NCBI RefSeq assembly: GCF_012396615.1
Contig: NZ_JAAXPV010000017.1
Coordinates: 1 to 47,364, forward strand
Source of the DNA: Rothia terrae
Lineage (GTDB): Bacteria; Actinomycetota; Actinomycetes; Actinomycetales; Micrococcaceae
Length of the DNA: 47,364 bases
Direction of reading: 5' to 3'
In this document: in pieces, positions 34,138 to 43,252 of the stretch
How positions within the stretch are numbered: the first letter of the stretch is position 1
How the letters are laid out: each line of letters starts with the position of its first letter
The notes under the pieces: generated by a model
Seen by the model: only the letters and a program-made list of their open reading frames with translations
What the model was told of the DNA's origin: nothing
Database searches by the model: none
Made by a program: the position numbers and the translations under genes

Positions 34138-35154
34138 TTAGCGGATGCGTTGCACTCCCCCGTTAGCAGTCCATTTGAGCTGAGCGCCCGATGAGAAGCT
34201 GATGGTTGCTGAGCCGTCGGCATGGGTGGTTTCATCGCTGGTAGGGTACCCCAAAGTGCGGTAATTACCGGCTTTGAACCAAAAGTTGTACAGGGCACCC
34301 TTTGAGTTCATGGTGTGAGTACCGTACGTGGGATGCCACCAGATGCCGTATTCGCGACCACCGGAGGTGCGGAAGTACTGCACTACGGCCCCGCTTTCAG
34401 AAATCTCGTCGGTGACGGGATAACCGAAACGATCTTCGCCACCTTGTGCCTGCCACTTAGTGTAAATGCCGCCGTTACCTTTCACCACGTGGGTGCCGGT
34501 GTTCGCTGACCAGTAGATGCGGTTTTGCACTCCACCTTGTTGGAAGACTTGGAAAGCTCCGTAAGGGGTTACTTCTTCTTCACCTGTGGGGAAGCCAAAG
34601 GTGCCGGTGCCGCCTTCACTCGTGAAGCGTCCACCGATTGCTCCGCCTTCCCAGACCGTGTGCGGGCCAGTTGACGGTGACCAGTAAAAGGCATAGGTGC
34701 CTTTCCCGACCTTGTAAAACTTCTGCATGGCACCACCGGGAATATTGACCTCATCGAACAGAGGGTAACCGTAGGTAGATTCATAATCGCCTTGGCGGTA
34801 GGTATCACCAATCGCTCCATCGAAATCAACGGCAAAGGCACCGGTTTGAGGGCTCCAATAAATGATGTATCCATTATCGAACTGCTGACCGGCACCGCCG
34901 TCTTCTAGCGGCCATTCATCGGCAAGAGGCTCACCAAAATGAGCCTCACCACCGTGGGTTCGGAAATAGTCACCAATGGCACCGCGTAAGGTAACCTCGT
35001 AGTCATCGGCGGCGACGCGGGCAAGGTTCACCATCTGGGCAGTCGTCGTAAAACTAGGGTGTTGCTGTGGTTCTGCCTGAGCAGGTACGCCAGTGATAAC
35101 TGCTGCGCCGAGGGAAAGCGCGAGCGCTCCTGCCAAAATTTTGGGGGACTTCAT
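34138..35154 (-). CDS. secreted LGFP-repeat protein
   Basis: A 338-residue exported protein. ATG 35154 begins a classical signal peptide (MKSPKILAGALALSLGAAVITG, cleavage near VPAQA-EP). The mature part is five LGFP repeats of about 52 residues, each with a G-A-I/L-x-x-x-(Y/F/W) start and an F/Y-G-Y/F-P-x-x-D/E-E motif (FGEPLADE, YGYPLFDE, FGFPTGEE, FGYPVTDE, LGYPTSDE). LGFP repeats occur in actinobacterial surface proteins linked to the mycolate or arabinogalactan layer or peptidoglycan; here no enzymatic domain is attached. The frame runs upstream to 35256, but those residues precede the signal peptide. Its role at the cell wall is inferred. Confidence 0.88.
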   Translation of the reverse strand: MKSPKILAGALALSLGAAVITGVPAQAEPQQHPSFTTTAQMVNLARVAADDYEVTLRGAIGDYFRTHGGEAHFGEPLADEWPLEDGGAGQQFDNGYIIYWSPQTGAFAVDFDGAIGDTYRQGDYESTYGYPLFDEVNIPGGAMQKFYKVGKGTYAFYWSPSTGPHTVWEGGAIGGRFTSEGGTGTFGFPTGEEEVTPYGAFQVFQQGGVQNRIYWSANTGTHVVKGNGGIYTKWQAQGGEDRFGYPVTDEISESGAVVQYFRTSGGREYGIWWHPTYGTHTMNSKGALYNFWFKAGNYRTLGYPTSDETTHADGSATISFSSGAQLKWTANGGVQRIR

Positions 35155-35300
35155 GTTGTATCTTTCTTGTGCTGACTCATGGTTCGTATCCATGCTGGGG
35201 AATTCGATGTACTTATTGTAGAGCAGGTTTGTCCCCCATTCTATGGAATGACCCACGAGATAGAGAAGTTCCTGAATTTCACCAGATGGCGTATAAAAAA

Positions 35301-35332
35301 TGGCGGCAACTGGAAAGAACCAGTTACCGCCA
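35301..35332 (-). terminator. terminator of the ileS-folC-DUF4233 operon
   Basis: TGGCGGCAACTGG (35301-35313) pairs with 35320-35332 with one mismatch, a 6-base loop and a TTTTTT run on the minus strand (plus 35295-35300). Confidence 0.88.
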
Positions 35333-35350
35333 CAGGTGTACGCAATGTAC

Positions 35351-35812
35351 TTATTGATTTTTGGCTGGCGCCTCTACGGGGTTGTTGCGTTCCCACTCTT
35401 CTTGTTCGCGTGCACGCTGAACGTTTTCGCGATCGAGCTTCTCACCGGTGTGCACCGCGTACCACCAAGCCAGCGCAAAGCAGACCCCGACAAAGAGCAT
35501 CATGGGTACGACGAGGCCCACGAGAATAAGCAGGACTTGAAGGACCCAGCCCATGGTGTAGCCCCACTTGGTTTTGGTCAGTAAAGCGGGGGTTACCAAA
35601 AATGCCAGCACGAGTGCCAGACCAAGTACCCACACCAGGGTTTTGATCCAGGACGCATCGTTGAAGAACAGGCCGAAGGCTGCCAGGGTGCCGAAGAAAG
35701 CGACGAGCGCTTCTAGGGTGAGAACGGTGGATGCGAACATGACTTTGATGGATCGCATCTCTTTTTTCTTGCCCGGGTACCATTCTTGCTGTTTGCGAGT
35801 CAGGCGTGCCAT
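35351..35812 (-). CDS. DUF4233-like membrane protein
   Basis: A 153-residue protein with a basic N-terminus (MARLTRKQQEWYPGKKKEMRS) and four predicted membrane segments between about 23 and 122, ending in a charged tail (EKLDRENVQRAREQEEWERN). A DUF4233 protein follows folC in many actinobacteria, and the position, size and topology fit. Function unknown. Its ATG abuts the folC stop (TAA-ATG), so translation is coupled, and the operon terminator follows directly. Confidence 0.8.
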   Translation of the reverse strand: MARLTRKQQEWYPGKKKEMRSIKVMFASTVLTLEALVAFFGTLAAFGLFFNDASWIKTLVWVLGLALVLAFLVTPALLTKTKWGYTMGWVLQVLLILVGLVVPMMLFVGVCFALAWWYAVHTGEKLDRENVQRAREQEEWERNNPVEAPAKNQ

Positions 35813-37234
35813 TTAGTCTTCTTTCTTCTCTCCCAAAAGAACCACGGTATCTCCCACAACGGTGATGGATCCGGTGACCAGTACCGCTGAGCTGTCGTCT
35901 TCGGTACCGGCAGCTTCCATCGCGCTGCCCAGAGCATCGGGGAGCTTGTCGAAGGTGATGAGGTCATCTTCGTCAAAGCCCGCGTCGAGTGCGAGTTCTG
36001 TTAGACGCTCGGGGTCAATGGCTCGAGGCGAGTTGGATGCTGTGAGGTACAGTCGCGTTGCAAAGTCGGCGGAGTCGCGGTATTCCTCGCGCAACACCTC
36101 GAACATGGCAACGGCGTCTTTTTCTTCTAAGATACCAATGACAATGTTGACGTTGGAGAAGTTGAACGACTCTTTGAAGGCGGCTGCTGAGGCGCGCAAA
36201 CCGTGCGGGTTGTGCGCGGCGTCCACGATGACGGTGGGGTTGGTGGATGCGACTTCAAGACGGCCCGGTGAGGTGACCTGCTCGAAAGCTGCACGTACCA
36301 GCTCATCGTTTAGCTGCTTCTCGCCCCCGCCCAAGAAAGCCTCCACAGCGGCGATAGCCACTGCGGCGTTCTCTGCCTGGTGGGCGCCAAAGAGCGGGAC
36401 GGCCACGTTTTCGTAGGTGCCTGCAAGACCCTTGACGGTAACCATCTGACCGCCAACGCCACCAACCCGCGAGGTCGGAGCAAATTCCACGCCCTCAAAG
36501 CGGTACTGCGCGTCCTTGGATTGAGCAGCTTCAAGAAGAACCTCAGCTGCCTCGGGGTCTTGAGCTGCAGATACCAAGAAGCCACCGGGTTTAATGATGC
36601 CCGACTTTTCAGCAGCGATATCAGCCAGGGTATCGCCGAGCATATCGGTATGATCCAGCCCAATCGGAGTGACAACGGAAACAGCTCCGTCAGCCACGTT
36701 AGTAGCATCCCACACGCCGCCGATTCCGACTTCAAGCACCATCACATCAACGGGCTCGTCCGCGAAAATAGCGAATGCGAGCAGCGTTAAAGCCTCAAAG
36801 TAGGTGATGCGCGGCTGACCGTCTGCCTCAAGCTCAGCATCTACGATCTGCAGGTAAGGGGCAATCTCGTCCCAGATACGCACAAAGGTTTCATCAGCAA
36901 CGGGCTCACCATCAATGCTGATGCGCTCGGTGACCTTGGAAATGTGCGGTGAGGTGTAGCGCCCTACGCGAATGTCGTGCGCCATGAGTAGGCGCTCAAT
37001 CATGCGAGCCGTCGAGGTTTTACCGTTGGTACCGGTGATATGGATAACCGGGGCAGCCTTATTCGGCTCCCCCAAAATCTCGGTAGCGCGCTGCATCGCA
37101 TCCAGGCGCGGAGCCATCTTGTTTTCTGGTGCGCGTGAGAGCAAATCGGCATACACCGATTCAACGCCGAAAGCGGCGCTAGGGTTAGCGCCGCTTTCGG
37201 GCTGCTCAAACACACCGGTGTTTGAATCTGACAA
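35813..37234 (-). CDS. folC: folylpolyglutamate synthase/dihydrofolate synthase
   Basis: FolC adds glutamates to folate (and may make dihydrofolate from dihydropteroate). The 473-residue Mur-ligase-like protein has the ATP loop VIHITGTNGKTSTARMIE, RYTSPHISKVTERI, EVGIGGVWDATN, HTDMLGDTLADIAAEKSGIIKPG and the C-terminal VDAAHNPHGLRAS. The start is TTG 37234, one base after the ileS stop, with AAGAAGG inside the end of ileS, so it is coupled to ileS. The first ~25 residues are outside the conserved fold and contain a 14-bp hairpin in the DNA (37167-37200). Confidence 0.95.
   Translation of the reverse strand: MSDSNTGVFEQPESGANPSAAFGVESVYADLLSRAPENKMAPRLDAMQRATEILGEPNKAAPVIHITGTNGKTSTARMIERLLMAHDIRVGRYTSPHISKVTERISIDGEPVADETFVRIWDEIAPYLQIVDAELEADGQPRITYFEALTLLAFAIFADEPVDVMVLEVGIGGVWDATNVADGAVSVVTPIGLDHTDMLGDTLADIAAEKSGIIKPGGFLVSAAQDPEAAEVLLEAAQSKDAQYRFEGVEFAPTSRVGGVGGQMVTVKGLAGTYENVAVPLFGAHQAENAAVAIAAVEAFLGGGEKQLNDELVRAAFEQVTSPGRLEVASTNPTVIVDAAHNPHGLRASAAAFKESFNFSNVNIVIGILEEKDAVAMFEVLREEYRDSADFATRLYLTASNSPRAIDPERLTELALDAGFDEDDLITFDKLPDALGSAMEAAGTEDDSSAVLVTGSITVVGDTVVLLGEKKED
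37167..37200. other. strong hairpin inside the folC 5' coding region
   Basis: CCGAAAGCGGCGCT (37167-37180) pairs perfectly with 37187-37200 around a 6-base loop, about 12 codons into folC. There is no T tract, so it is not a simple terminator. Confidence 0.7.
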
Positions 37235-37235
37235 A

Positions 37236-40200
37236 CTATGCCTTCTTTACATCGATGGTGGTCTCAGTTGCCTCAACATACTCGATGCTGTTGGCAAGGG
37301 TTTCACCCGCCACCAGTTCTTCATTCGAACGAACAGCGTCCAGGGTTGAAGCCGGTGCGTTGATGGTTGCCACGATTCGATCTGAAACGTTGAAGTCAGC
37401 GTCCTTACGAGCCTGCTGAATCGCACGAATCATATCGCGAGCGGTACCCTCTGCCTCAAGCTCGGGGGTCAGCGCGGTATCGAGCACCAAGAAGCCGCCA
37501 CCGGGCAGAACAGAAACAGCGCGCTGCTGCTCGCCCTCGGTCTCAGCCACCACAGTCTCGAGCTCGTATTCACCCTCAACCAGCGGCATACCGCCGTCTA
37601 CAGCGTTGAAGCCAACAACGACGGTACCGTCTTCCTCAACCTTCCAGTCACCGGACTTTGATGCCTTGATAGCAACCTGAACCTGCTTGCCCAGACGCGG
37701 GCCAGCGGCACGGGCATTGACCTTGAGCTGCTGTGAGATACCGAAGTCAGCAGGTGATACCTCTGAGGCATCCAGCAATTTAACGTGCTTGATGTTGAGC
37801 TCGGATGCGATGATGTGCTCGAAGATGCCAGCCAGCTGCTTGCCGCCAGCAACAGCCACGGTCAGGTTGTTCAGCGGCTGACGCACGCGCAACTTCTGCG
37901 CCTTACGCAGTGATGAACCCGCGGATGCGATGGAGCGAGTGGTCTCCATGAGCTCGATGAGCTCTGACTCGTCGGTGAAGTTCTCAACCGAAGGCCAGTC
38001 AGTCAGGTGAACTGAACGCTCGCCGGTGAGACCGCGGTAGATTTCTTCGCTCATCAGCGGCATCAGGGGTGCTGCAACCTGAGCCACGGTGGTCAGCGCG
38101 GTGTAAAGAACATCGAATGCGACGGTGTCTTCTTCGAAGAAGCGCTCGCGGGAGCGACGTACGTACCAGTTGGTTAGCGTATCTGCGTAGGTACGCAGGA
38201 TTTCGCATGCCTTCCAGACGTCATAGTCGTCCATTGCCTCGGTAACGTCAGCAACCAGCTCACGGGTCTTGCCCAAGATAAAGCGGTCCATCACGTTATC
38301 TGAAGTGTAGCGCAGCTGAGCGTCGTAGCCTTCGCTATTATTTGCGCTGTTGGTGTAGAGCGCAAAGAAGTGGTAAACGTTCCACAGCGGCAACATGACC
38401 TGGCGAACGCCGTCACGAATACCCTGCTCGGTCACGCTCAAGTTACCACCGCGCAGAATGGGCGATGACATGAGGAACCAGCGCATCGCATCCGAACCGT
38501 CGCGATCCAGAACCTCTGAAACGTCCGGGTAATTACGCAAAGACTTCGACATCTTCTGGCCATCTGAACCCAGCACGATACCGTGTGAAATCACGTTCTT
38601 AAAGGCGGGGCGGTCGAAGAGCGCGGTTGCCAAAATGTGCAGGGTGTAGAACCAGCCACGAGTCTGGCCAATGTACTCCACGATGAAGTCAGCCGGATGG
38701 TGGTTGTCCAACCATTCCTTGTTTTCAAAGGGGTAGTGAACCTGCGCGTAAGGCATAGAGCCCGAGTCGAACCAAACATCCAGAACGTCTTCAACGCGGC
38801 GCATAGTTGACTTGCCGGTGGGATCATCGGGGTTAGGACGCGTCAGCTCGTCAATGAAGGGACGGTGAAGATCAGGCTCGCCCTTCTCGTTTAGCGGTAG
38901 GCGTCCAAAGTCAGCTTCCAGTTCAGCTAGTGAGCCGTAGACGTCGGTGCGCGGGTAGTTCGGGTCATCTGAAACCCACACCGGAATGGGTGAGCCCCAG
39001 AAACGGTTACGAGAAATTGACCAGTCGCGAGCGTTCTCCACCCACTTGCCGAACTGACCGTGCTTGACGTTATCGGGAATCCAGTTGATTTCCTCGTTCA
39101 GCTCGACCATGCGGTCTTTGAAGTCGGTAACCTTCACGTACCACGAGGTGATTGCGCGGTACACCAGCGGGGTGCGGCAACGCCAGCAGTGCGGGTAGGA
39201 GTGAACGTAGGACTTCTCACGGATGAGAGCGCCATCGTTCTTCAAAATGTTGATGAGGGTGCGGTTAGCTTCGAAGATCTGCACACCAGCAATCTCAGCT
39301 AACGGAGCGCCAGCTGCCAATGAGTCATCCTTGAACAAATCAAGGAACTTCGCACCCTCATCCATGGAAAGAATCACGGGAATGCCGTAACCTTCACAGA
39401 CCTTCTGGTCATCTTCACCGTAGGCAGGAGCCTGGTGAACCAAACCGGTACCGTCAGTGGTGGTCACGTAATTAGCCACCAGAATCTGCCATGAGGTTTC
39501 GGTGCCGAACTTCTCGGTGTCGGTGAAGTAGTCCCACAGCGGTGCGTAGCGCACGCCCTCAAGCTGGCTACCGGTAAAGGTCGCGGTCACAGCCTCAGCA
39601 GCTGCAGCAGCGTCCTCAAAACCAAGATCCTTAGCGTATGCACCCAGCAGATCCTGAGCAATCAGGAACTTGCGTCCAGCGAAATCACCCTGTGCCTCAA
39701 CCACAACATAAGAAACCTCGGGGCCAACAGCCAACGCCTGGTTAGTCGGCAAAGTCCAGGGAGTAGTAGTCCACGCCATCGCCTCAACACCAGCAAGGGC
39801 ATCCACAGTCTCGGGATGCTTAGCCAACGACTTATCACCGGTGATCTTGAATGCAACGGTTACCGAAGGATCCTGGCGGTCCTTGTACACGTCATCATCC
39901 ATACGCAGCTCGTGGTTAGACAGCGGGGTCTCATCCTTCCAGCAGTACGGAAGCACGCGGAAACCCTGGTAGGTCAAACCCTTATCATGCAACTGCTTGA
40001 ACGCCCAAATCACAGACTCCATGTACTCAACATTCAAAGTCTTGTAATCGTTCTCAAAGTCAACCCAGCGAGCCTGACGGGTCACGTACTTTTCCCACTC
40101 ATTGGTGTACTTGAGCACAGACTTACGAGCAGCAGCATTGAAGTTATCAATGCCCATCTCAATGATTTCCTGCTTGTCAGTCATACCCAGCTGCTTCATA

Positions 40201-40538
40201 GCCTCAAGCTCAGCAGGCAAACCGTGGGTATCCCAACCAAAACGGCGCTCAACCTTCTGGCCGCGCTGCGTCTGGTAGCGCGCCACGAGGTCCTTCACAT
40301 AACCGGTCAACAGGTGACCGTAGTGCGGCAAACCGTTCGCAAAAGGAGGGCCATCGTAGAAAACAAACTCGTCTTCGCCGTTCTTACCAGCATCACGGTT
40401 ATCAATAGATGCCTGGAAGGTATCATCCTTCTTCCAGTACTCAAGAACAGCTTCTTCAAGCTGAGGGAACTTCGGCGACGCCACAACGTCGCTCGCGCCA
40501 GTAGCGCTCGCCTTAGGATAAACAGGCTTGTTGGTCAC
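37236..40538 (-). CDS. ileS: isoleucyl-tRNA synthetase
   Basis: IleRS charges tRNA-Ile. The 1100-residue class Ia enzyme has the HIGH-type motif ([20 protein letters not shown]), the editing CP1 domain ([17 protein letters not shown]), the [25 protein letters not shown] segment and KMSKS ([13 protein letters not shown]). Length and these motif variants are those of the eukaryote-like type 2 IleRS rather than the E. coli type. The C-terminal ~250 residues include an extra beta-rich domain. The start is GTG 40538 with AAGGGCG upstream. Expression is likely controlled by the T-box leader. Confidence 0.97.
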   Translation of the reverse strand: MTNKPVYPKASATGASDVVASPKFPQLEEAVLEYWKKDDTFQASIDNRDAGKNGEDEFVFYDGPPFANGLPHYGHLLTGYVKDLVARYQTQRGQKVERRFGWDTHGLPAELEAMKQLGMTDKQEIIEMGIDNFNAAARKSVLKYTNEWEKYVTRQARWVDFENDYKTLNVEYMESVIWAFKQLHDKGLTYQGFRVLPYCWKDETPLSNHELRMDDDVYKDRQDPSVTVAFKITGDKSLAKHPETVDALAGVEAMAWTTTPWTLPTNQALAVGPEVSYVVVEAQGDFAGRKFLIAQDLLGAYAKDLGFEDAAAAAEAVTATFTGSQLEGVRYAPLWDYFTDTEKFGTETSWQILVANYVTTTDGTGLVHQAPAYGEDDQKVCEGYGIPVILSMDEGAKFLDLFKDDSLAAGAPLAEIAGVQIFEANRTLINILKNDGALIREKSYVHSYPHCWRCRTPLVYRAITSWYVKVTDFKDRMVELNEEINWIPDNVKHGQFGKWVENARDWSISRNRFWGSPIPVWVSDDPNYPRTDVYGSLAELEADFGRLPLNEKGEPDLHRPFIDELTRPNPDDPTGKSTMRRVEDVLDVWFDSGSMPYAQVHYPFENKEWLDNHHPADFIVEYIGQTRGWFYTLHILATALFDRPAFKNVISHGIVLGSDGQKMSKSLRNYPDVSEVLDRDGSDAMRWFLMSSPILRGGNLSVTEQGIRDGVRQVMLPLWNVYHFFALYTNSANNSEGYDAQLRYTSDNVMDRFILGKTRELVADVTEAMDDYDVWKACEILRTYADTLTNWYVRRSRERFFEEDTVAFDVLYTALTTVAQVAAPLMPLMSEEIYRGLTGERSVHLTDWPSVENFTDESELIELMETTRSIASAGSSLRKAQKLRVRQPLNNLTVAVAGGKQLAGIFEHIIASELNIKHVKLLDASEVSPADFGISQQLKVNARAAGPRLGKQVQVAIKASKSGDWKVEEDGTVVVGFNAVDGGMPLVEGEYELETVVAETEGEQQRAVSVLPGGGFLVLDTALTPELEAEGTARDMIRAIQQARKDADFNVSDRIVATINAPASTLDAVRSNEELVAGETLANSIEYVEATETTIDVKKA

Positions 40539-40544
40539 TTTACG

Positions 40545-40740
40545 CCCTTAAGTCTCGTGCTTAAATTCGGGGTGCAAGGACGCGTGAACCCACACACAAG
40601 GTGCGGGTGGCACAGCGCGGTACCACCTTGCTTACTGACTTATCACTTGGGTGCACGAATCCCCTCAAGGCTCGTGAGAATCCTTGAGGGGGCTAGTGCG
40701 CACAAAGCATTATCAGTCGCTTCATGACTGCTGTTTCGGG
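40545..40740 (-). promoter_or_regulatory. T-box riboswitch upstream of ileS
   Basis: On the minus strand the T-box core AAGGTGGTACCGCG lies at 40629-40616; UGGN in it would pair with uncharged tRNA-Ile. The segment CCACC at 40606-40610 (minus) can pair with GGTGG of the core, giving an alternative fold. Upstream is a 10-bp perfect hairpin (40661-40670 with 40682-40691) whose 11-base loop contains AUU, a possible Ile specifier. No terminator T run precedes the start, so translational control, as known for actinobacterial ileS T-boxes, is likely. Exact 5' boundary and specifier are uncertain. Confidence 0.85.
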
Positions 40741-41160
40741 CTTACCCGTTCGGTTCTACTGAGGCTGTATCTATTCCGCTTGCTCGCCCTCGTCGCAACG
40801 ATTCGTGGGCGAAAAGCAGGTACGGCCTGTTCTTCCGAATTGCTCGCCGGTGATAGCCGGGTCGTTGCAACTGGTACCTAGTTTATGTGTTCTAAGCCTG
40901 AGTGTCTAACGTATTTGGAAGGCTCAACGCGGGGCAAAATCGCTCATTTAGTGAATTACACGCGTGTGAGTCCCATATCTTGTGCTGAGCGCTCTTGGAT
41001 AACCCCAGATAGGGGGTTTAGGGGTTGGTGAGCTTTGACGAGATTCACTCAAATTACAATTGTTGAATTCGTGTTGAGCCATTGTGATAAACAGTTCTTT
41101 TACATTTAGGTTCACACATAAAAGCAGGAACATCATTACTTGACGTCGCAGGACGCGTGC
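40741..41160. other. intergenic region upstream of the ileS T-box
   Basis: About 420 bp with no supported gene. It should contain the ileS promoter. A minus-strand frame at 40948-41190 lacks a ribosome site and is rejected as a gene. Confidence 0.5.
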
Positions 41161-41452
41161 CGCCAGCAGTCCCTCTCGCGGGGCTCGCAATCAAACATCA
41201 GTTTTTGAGTTCTCTTGTAGAGCTTCATCGAGATATTGGTGCTCAACTTCCCTCAAACGCCAGCCCCGAGCCAGTTGAGCACCAATACATCGTGAAGCTA
41301 AGCGCAGCAAATCTTTATCACCGGATCACTCGGTAGGCAGTTCGCATCGAGTATTTTCATGACGCCAGCTGACATCGGGACTGGCGTGAATCACAACCGA
41401 GCGCCCCAGCGCGAGAGTGCGAGAGGGACTGCTGGCGTCATGAGGATACTCG
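41161..41452. repeat. cluster of nested inverted repeats
   Basis: Three inverted repeats overlap here. IR-1 is a perfect 19-bp pair (41161-41179 with 41419-41437). IR-2 is 26-27 bp imperfect (41221-41247 with 41274-41299). IR-3 is 22 bp with two mismatches (41348-41369 with 41431-41452), and its loop holds a 7-bp hairpin ACGCCAG/CTGGCGT (41362-41368, 41381-41387). Bases 41431-41437 are shared by IR-1 and IR-3, so these are mutually exclusive. No known riboswitch or element fits. Confidence 0.75.
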
Positions 41453-41464
41453 TGTAGCTGAACC

Positions 41465-41911
41465 TTATGAGGTATGGGAAAGAAAACCCGCAATTTCTCC
41501 CACCAGCCGCTTTGCTTTTTTGGGGTTGGCTTTGGCACTGACCGCCACTGTGATGTCTTCAAGGACGCGGTGCGCCATAAACCAGAAGCTTGAGTTCTCG
41601 GGTTGCCCACCCACCAGGCACCACACGCGGTGTGTTTCGCAGGCGTCCTTGATCTGTTGTTGCACGCGTGGGCTGTCGGTGTGGGCTACCACGAGCCACT
41701 TATCGGCGGCGTCCTTGGGGTCGAAAAAGCGGTGGTGCCAGATAATTTTCTGCTCGACGTGTAGTTGGTGCAGCTCCTCACTGATGTCTGGGGCAACTAT
41801 GTGCACTAGGGCACCTTGCTCTTGTAGGGTGCGGACGCGCCGGGTAGCCACGACTCCCCCGCCAACAACCAGCACGTCTTTACCTTCAAGGTTTATGTTG
41901 ACAGGTAGCAT
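41465..41911 (-). CDS. precorrin-2 dehydrogenase (Met8/CysG N-terminal type)
   Basis: A 148-residue NAD-dependent enzyme that oxidises precorrin-2 to sirohydrochlorin on the way to siroheme. The Rossmann turn VLVVGGGVVATRRV is at residues 14-27, and VVAHTDSPRVQQQI, FWFMAHRVLEDITVAVSAKANPKKAKRL follow the family. It is shorter than full Met8 or CysG-N proteins and lacks the C-terminal dimerisation/ferrochelatase part, so iron insertion may need another protein. ATG 41911 has AAGGAG six bases upstream. Divergent from the tautomerase-GNAT gene; near nirBD and cobA, which need siroheme. Confidence 0.85.
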   Translation of the reverse strand: MLPVNINLEGKDVLVVGGGVVATRRVRTLQEQGALVHIVAPDISEELHQLHVEQKIIWHHRFFDPKDAADKWLVVAHTDSPRVQQQIKDACETHRVWCLVGGQPENSSFWFMAHRVLEDITVAVSAKANPKKAKRLVGEIAGFLSHTS

Positions 41912-41980
41912 GGCCGGCTCCTTATCTGCGCGGTTGTTAGCATTGGACTCAACTCATTTTTTCATATGGAGGGAAAGAAG

Positions 41981-42676
41981 ATGCCCCTGATTAATGTTAG
42001 TTACGCGGCGCAGGTTTCGGAGTCTCAGAAAGCTGAGCTGATTGCCGAGCTTACGAAAACGTATGCCCGTGTCATGGGTACTCAAGAGTCTTCGGTGTGG
42101 GTGATGCTCAATGAGGTTCCGCGCGCTGATTGGGGCGTTGGCGGTCAGTCGCTTGCGCACATGGACGTTCAGAAGTCTCAGCCCGAGCCCACTGTGAAGG
42201 TACGTCAGGCGACCAGTGATGATATGGCACGCTTAGCTGAAATTGAGGCGGAGTGTTTTCCGGCGGCAGAAGCAGCGTCCTTAGAATCGTTGTCCGCGCG
42301 CTTTAACGTTTTTTGGGATCATTTTTGGGTCCTTGAGGCTGACGGCGAAATCGTTAGTTTTATCAACGGAATGGTGACTGACTCCCCCGTTATTTTTGAT
42401 GAGCTGTTTGAAGATGCCAATGCGCACACTCGTTATGGTGCTTACCAGAGTATTTTCGGCATTAACACTTTGCCTGACTATCGCGGACGCGGGTACGCGG
42501 CTACGCTGATCAATAAACTGATTGAGCAGGCGAGGGACGAAAAGCGCACCGGAGTGATTCTCACCTGTAAAGAGGAGCTGATTGGTTACTACTCTCAGTT
42601 CGGTTTTGAACTCGATGGCGTATCTGATTCAACTCACGGTGGCGCGCGCTGGCACGATATGACCCTTCACTTTTAG
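41981..42676 (+). CDS. 4-oxalocrotonate tautomerase-like domain fused to GNAT acetyltransferase
   Basis: A 231-residue fusion. Residues 1-~62 are a 4-OT-type tautomerase: MPLINVSYAAQVSESQKAEL gives the catalytic Pro1 after Met removal, and VWVMLNEVPRADWGVGG matches the family's second half. Residues ~70-231 are a GNAT domain with LPDYRGRGYAATLINKLIEQA and YYSQFGFELDG, close to the arylalkylamine-type branch. The start is ATG 41981 with GGAGG eight bases upstream; the frame runs back to 41966, but that would bury Pro1. Coupling of tautomerisation and acetylation on one substrate, or a structural use of the small domain, is open. Divergent from the precorrin-2 dehydrogenase gene. Confidence 0.85.
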   Translation: MPLINVSYAAQVSESQKAELIAELTKTYARVMGTQESSVWVMLNEVPRADWGVGGQSLAHMDVQKSQPEPTVKVRQATSDDMARLAEIEAECFPAAEAASLESLSARFNVFWDHFWVLEADGEIVSFINGMVTDSPVIFDELFEDANAHTRYGAYQSIFGINTLPDYRGRGYAATLINKLIEQARDEKRTGVILTCKEELIGYYSQFGFELDGVSDSTHGGARWHDMTLHF

Positions 42677-42800
42677 TAAGGGGACGGCTAAAACTTTGGT
42701 GCAAGGCTTCCGCTTAGAGTCGCGTCAACACTATTACAGATTGTGAAGCACTACGTCAGACACACCATAACTAAAATTTTGATGTTTTAGCATACACAAA

Positions 42801-42831
42801 GACCCGCCTAACAGTCGATGTTGGGCGGGGC
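42801..42831. terminator. bidirectional terminator
   Basis: GACCCGCCTAACA (42801-42813) pairs with TGTTGGGCGGGGC (42819-42831) with one mismatch, followed by TTTT on the plus strand and TTTGTG on the minus. It serves the fusion gene and nirD. Confidence 0.82.
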
Positions 42832-42852
42832 TTTTGAAGTCTGTGCAGGCGT

Positions 42853-43188
42853 TTAGGCGGTCGCTGTCATGTAGACAACGCCGTCTTCTACAGAGGTTTC
42901 GTAGACGGGCAAAGTGAAGTCTTTGCCTGAGAGGCATTTGCCAGTTTCAAGGTCGTAGACCTCTTTGTACAGGGGTGCAGTCACGGTGTGCTTACCGTCT
43001 TTCTCCCCCACGATTCCGCGCGCCATCACCAGTGCTTCGCTGGCGGGATCCTTGTGGTCGGTCACGAAAACGGCGCCGTCTTTGACCAGAAATACTGCGT
43101 ACTGGTGGTCGCCAATCAGCGCGACTTCGCCCCAGTTGGTTTCAAGATCGCTGACGTTGCATACACGCTGAAGGTTAGTCTCTGCCAT
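42853..43188 (-). CDS. nirD: nitrite reductase (NADH) small subunit
   Basis: NirD is the Rieske-like small subunit of the cytoplasmic NADH-dependent nitrite reductase. From ATG 43188 (AAGGGAAAG upstream) it is 111 residues, with EVALIGDHQYAVFLVKDGAVFVTDHKDPASEALVMARGIVG and YKEVYDLETGKCLSGKDFTLPVYE. As in true NirD, the Cys/His cluster ligands of Rieske proteins are absent. It is unusual in being divergent from nirB instead of downstream of it, with regulatory palindromes between them. Confidence 0.93.
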   Translation of the reverse strand: MAETNLQRVCNVSDLETNWGEVALIGDHQYAVFLVKDGAVFVTDHKDPASEALVMARGIVGEKDGKHTVTAPLYKEVYDLETGKCLSGKDFTLPVYETSVEDGVVYMTATA

Positions 43189-43237
43189 GTTCTTTCCCTT
43201 GTGTGTGAGTGAGTTTTCCAGTTTCAAGTATGACTGA

Positions 43238-43251
43238 TTATGTGGTCATAA
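43238..43251. promoter_or_regulatory. inverted repeat in the nirD/nirB divergent promoter
   Basis: TTATG and CATAA are separated by four bases, 50 bases before the nirD start and 97 before nirB. A shared operator is plausible. The regulator is not identified. Confidence 0.42.
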
Positions 43252-43252
43252 G

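Noticed and set aside
40948-41190. Minus-strand frame of 80 codons between ileS and the siroheme gene
   Set aside because: No ribosome site, overlaps an inverted-repeat arm and has no recognisable domain.
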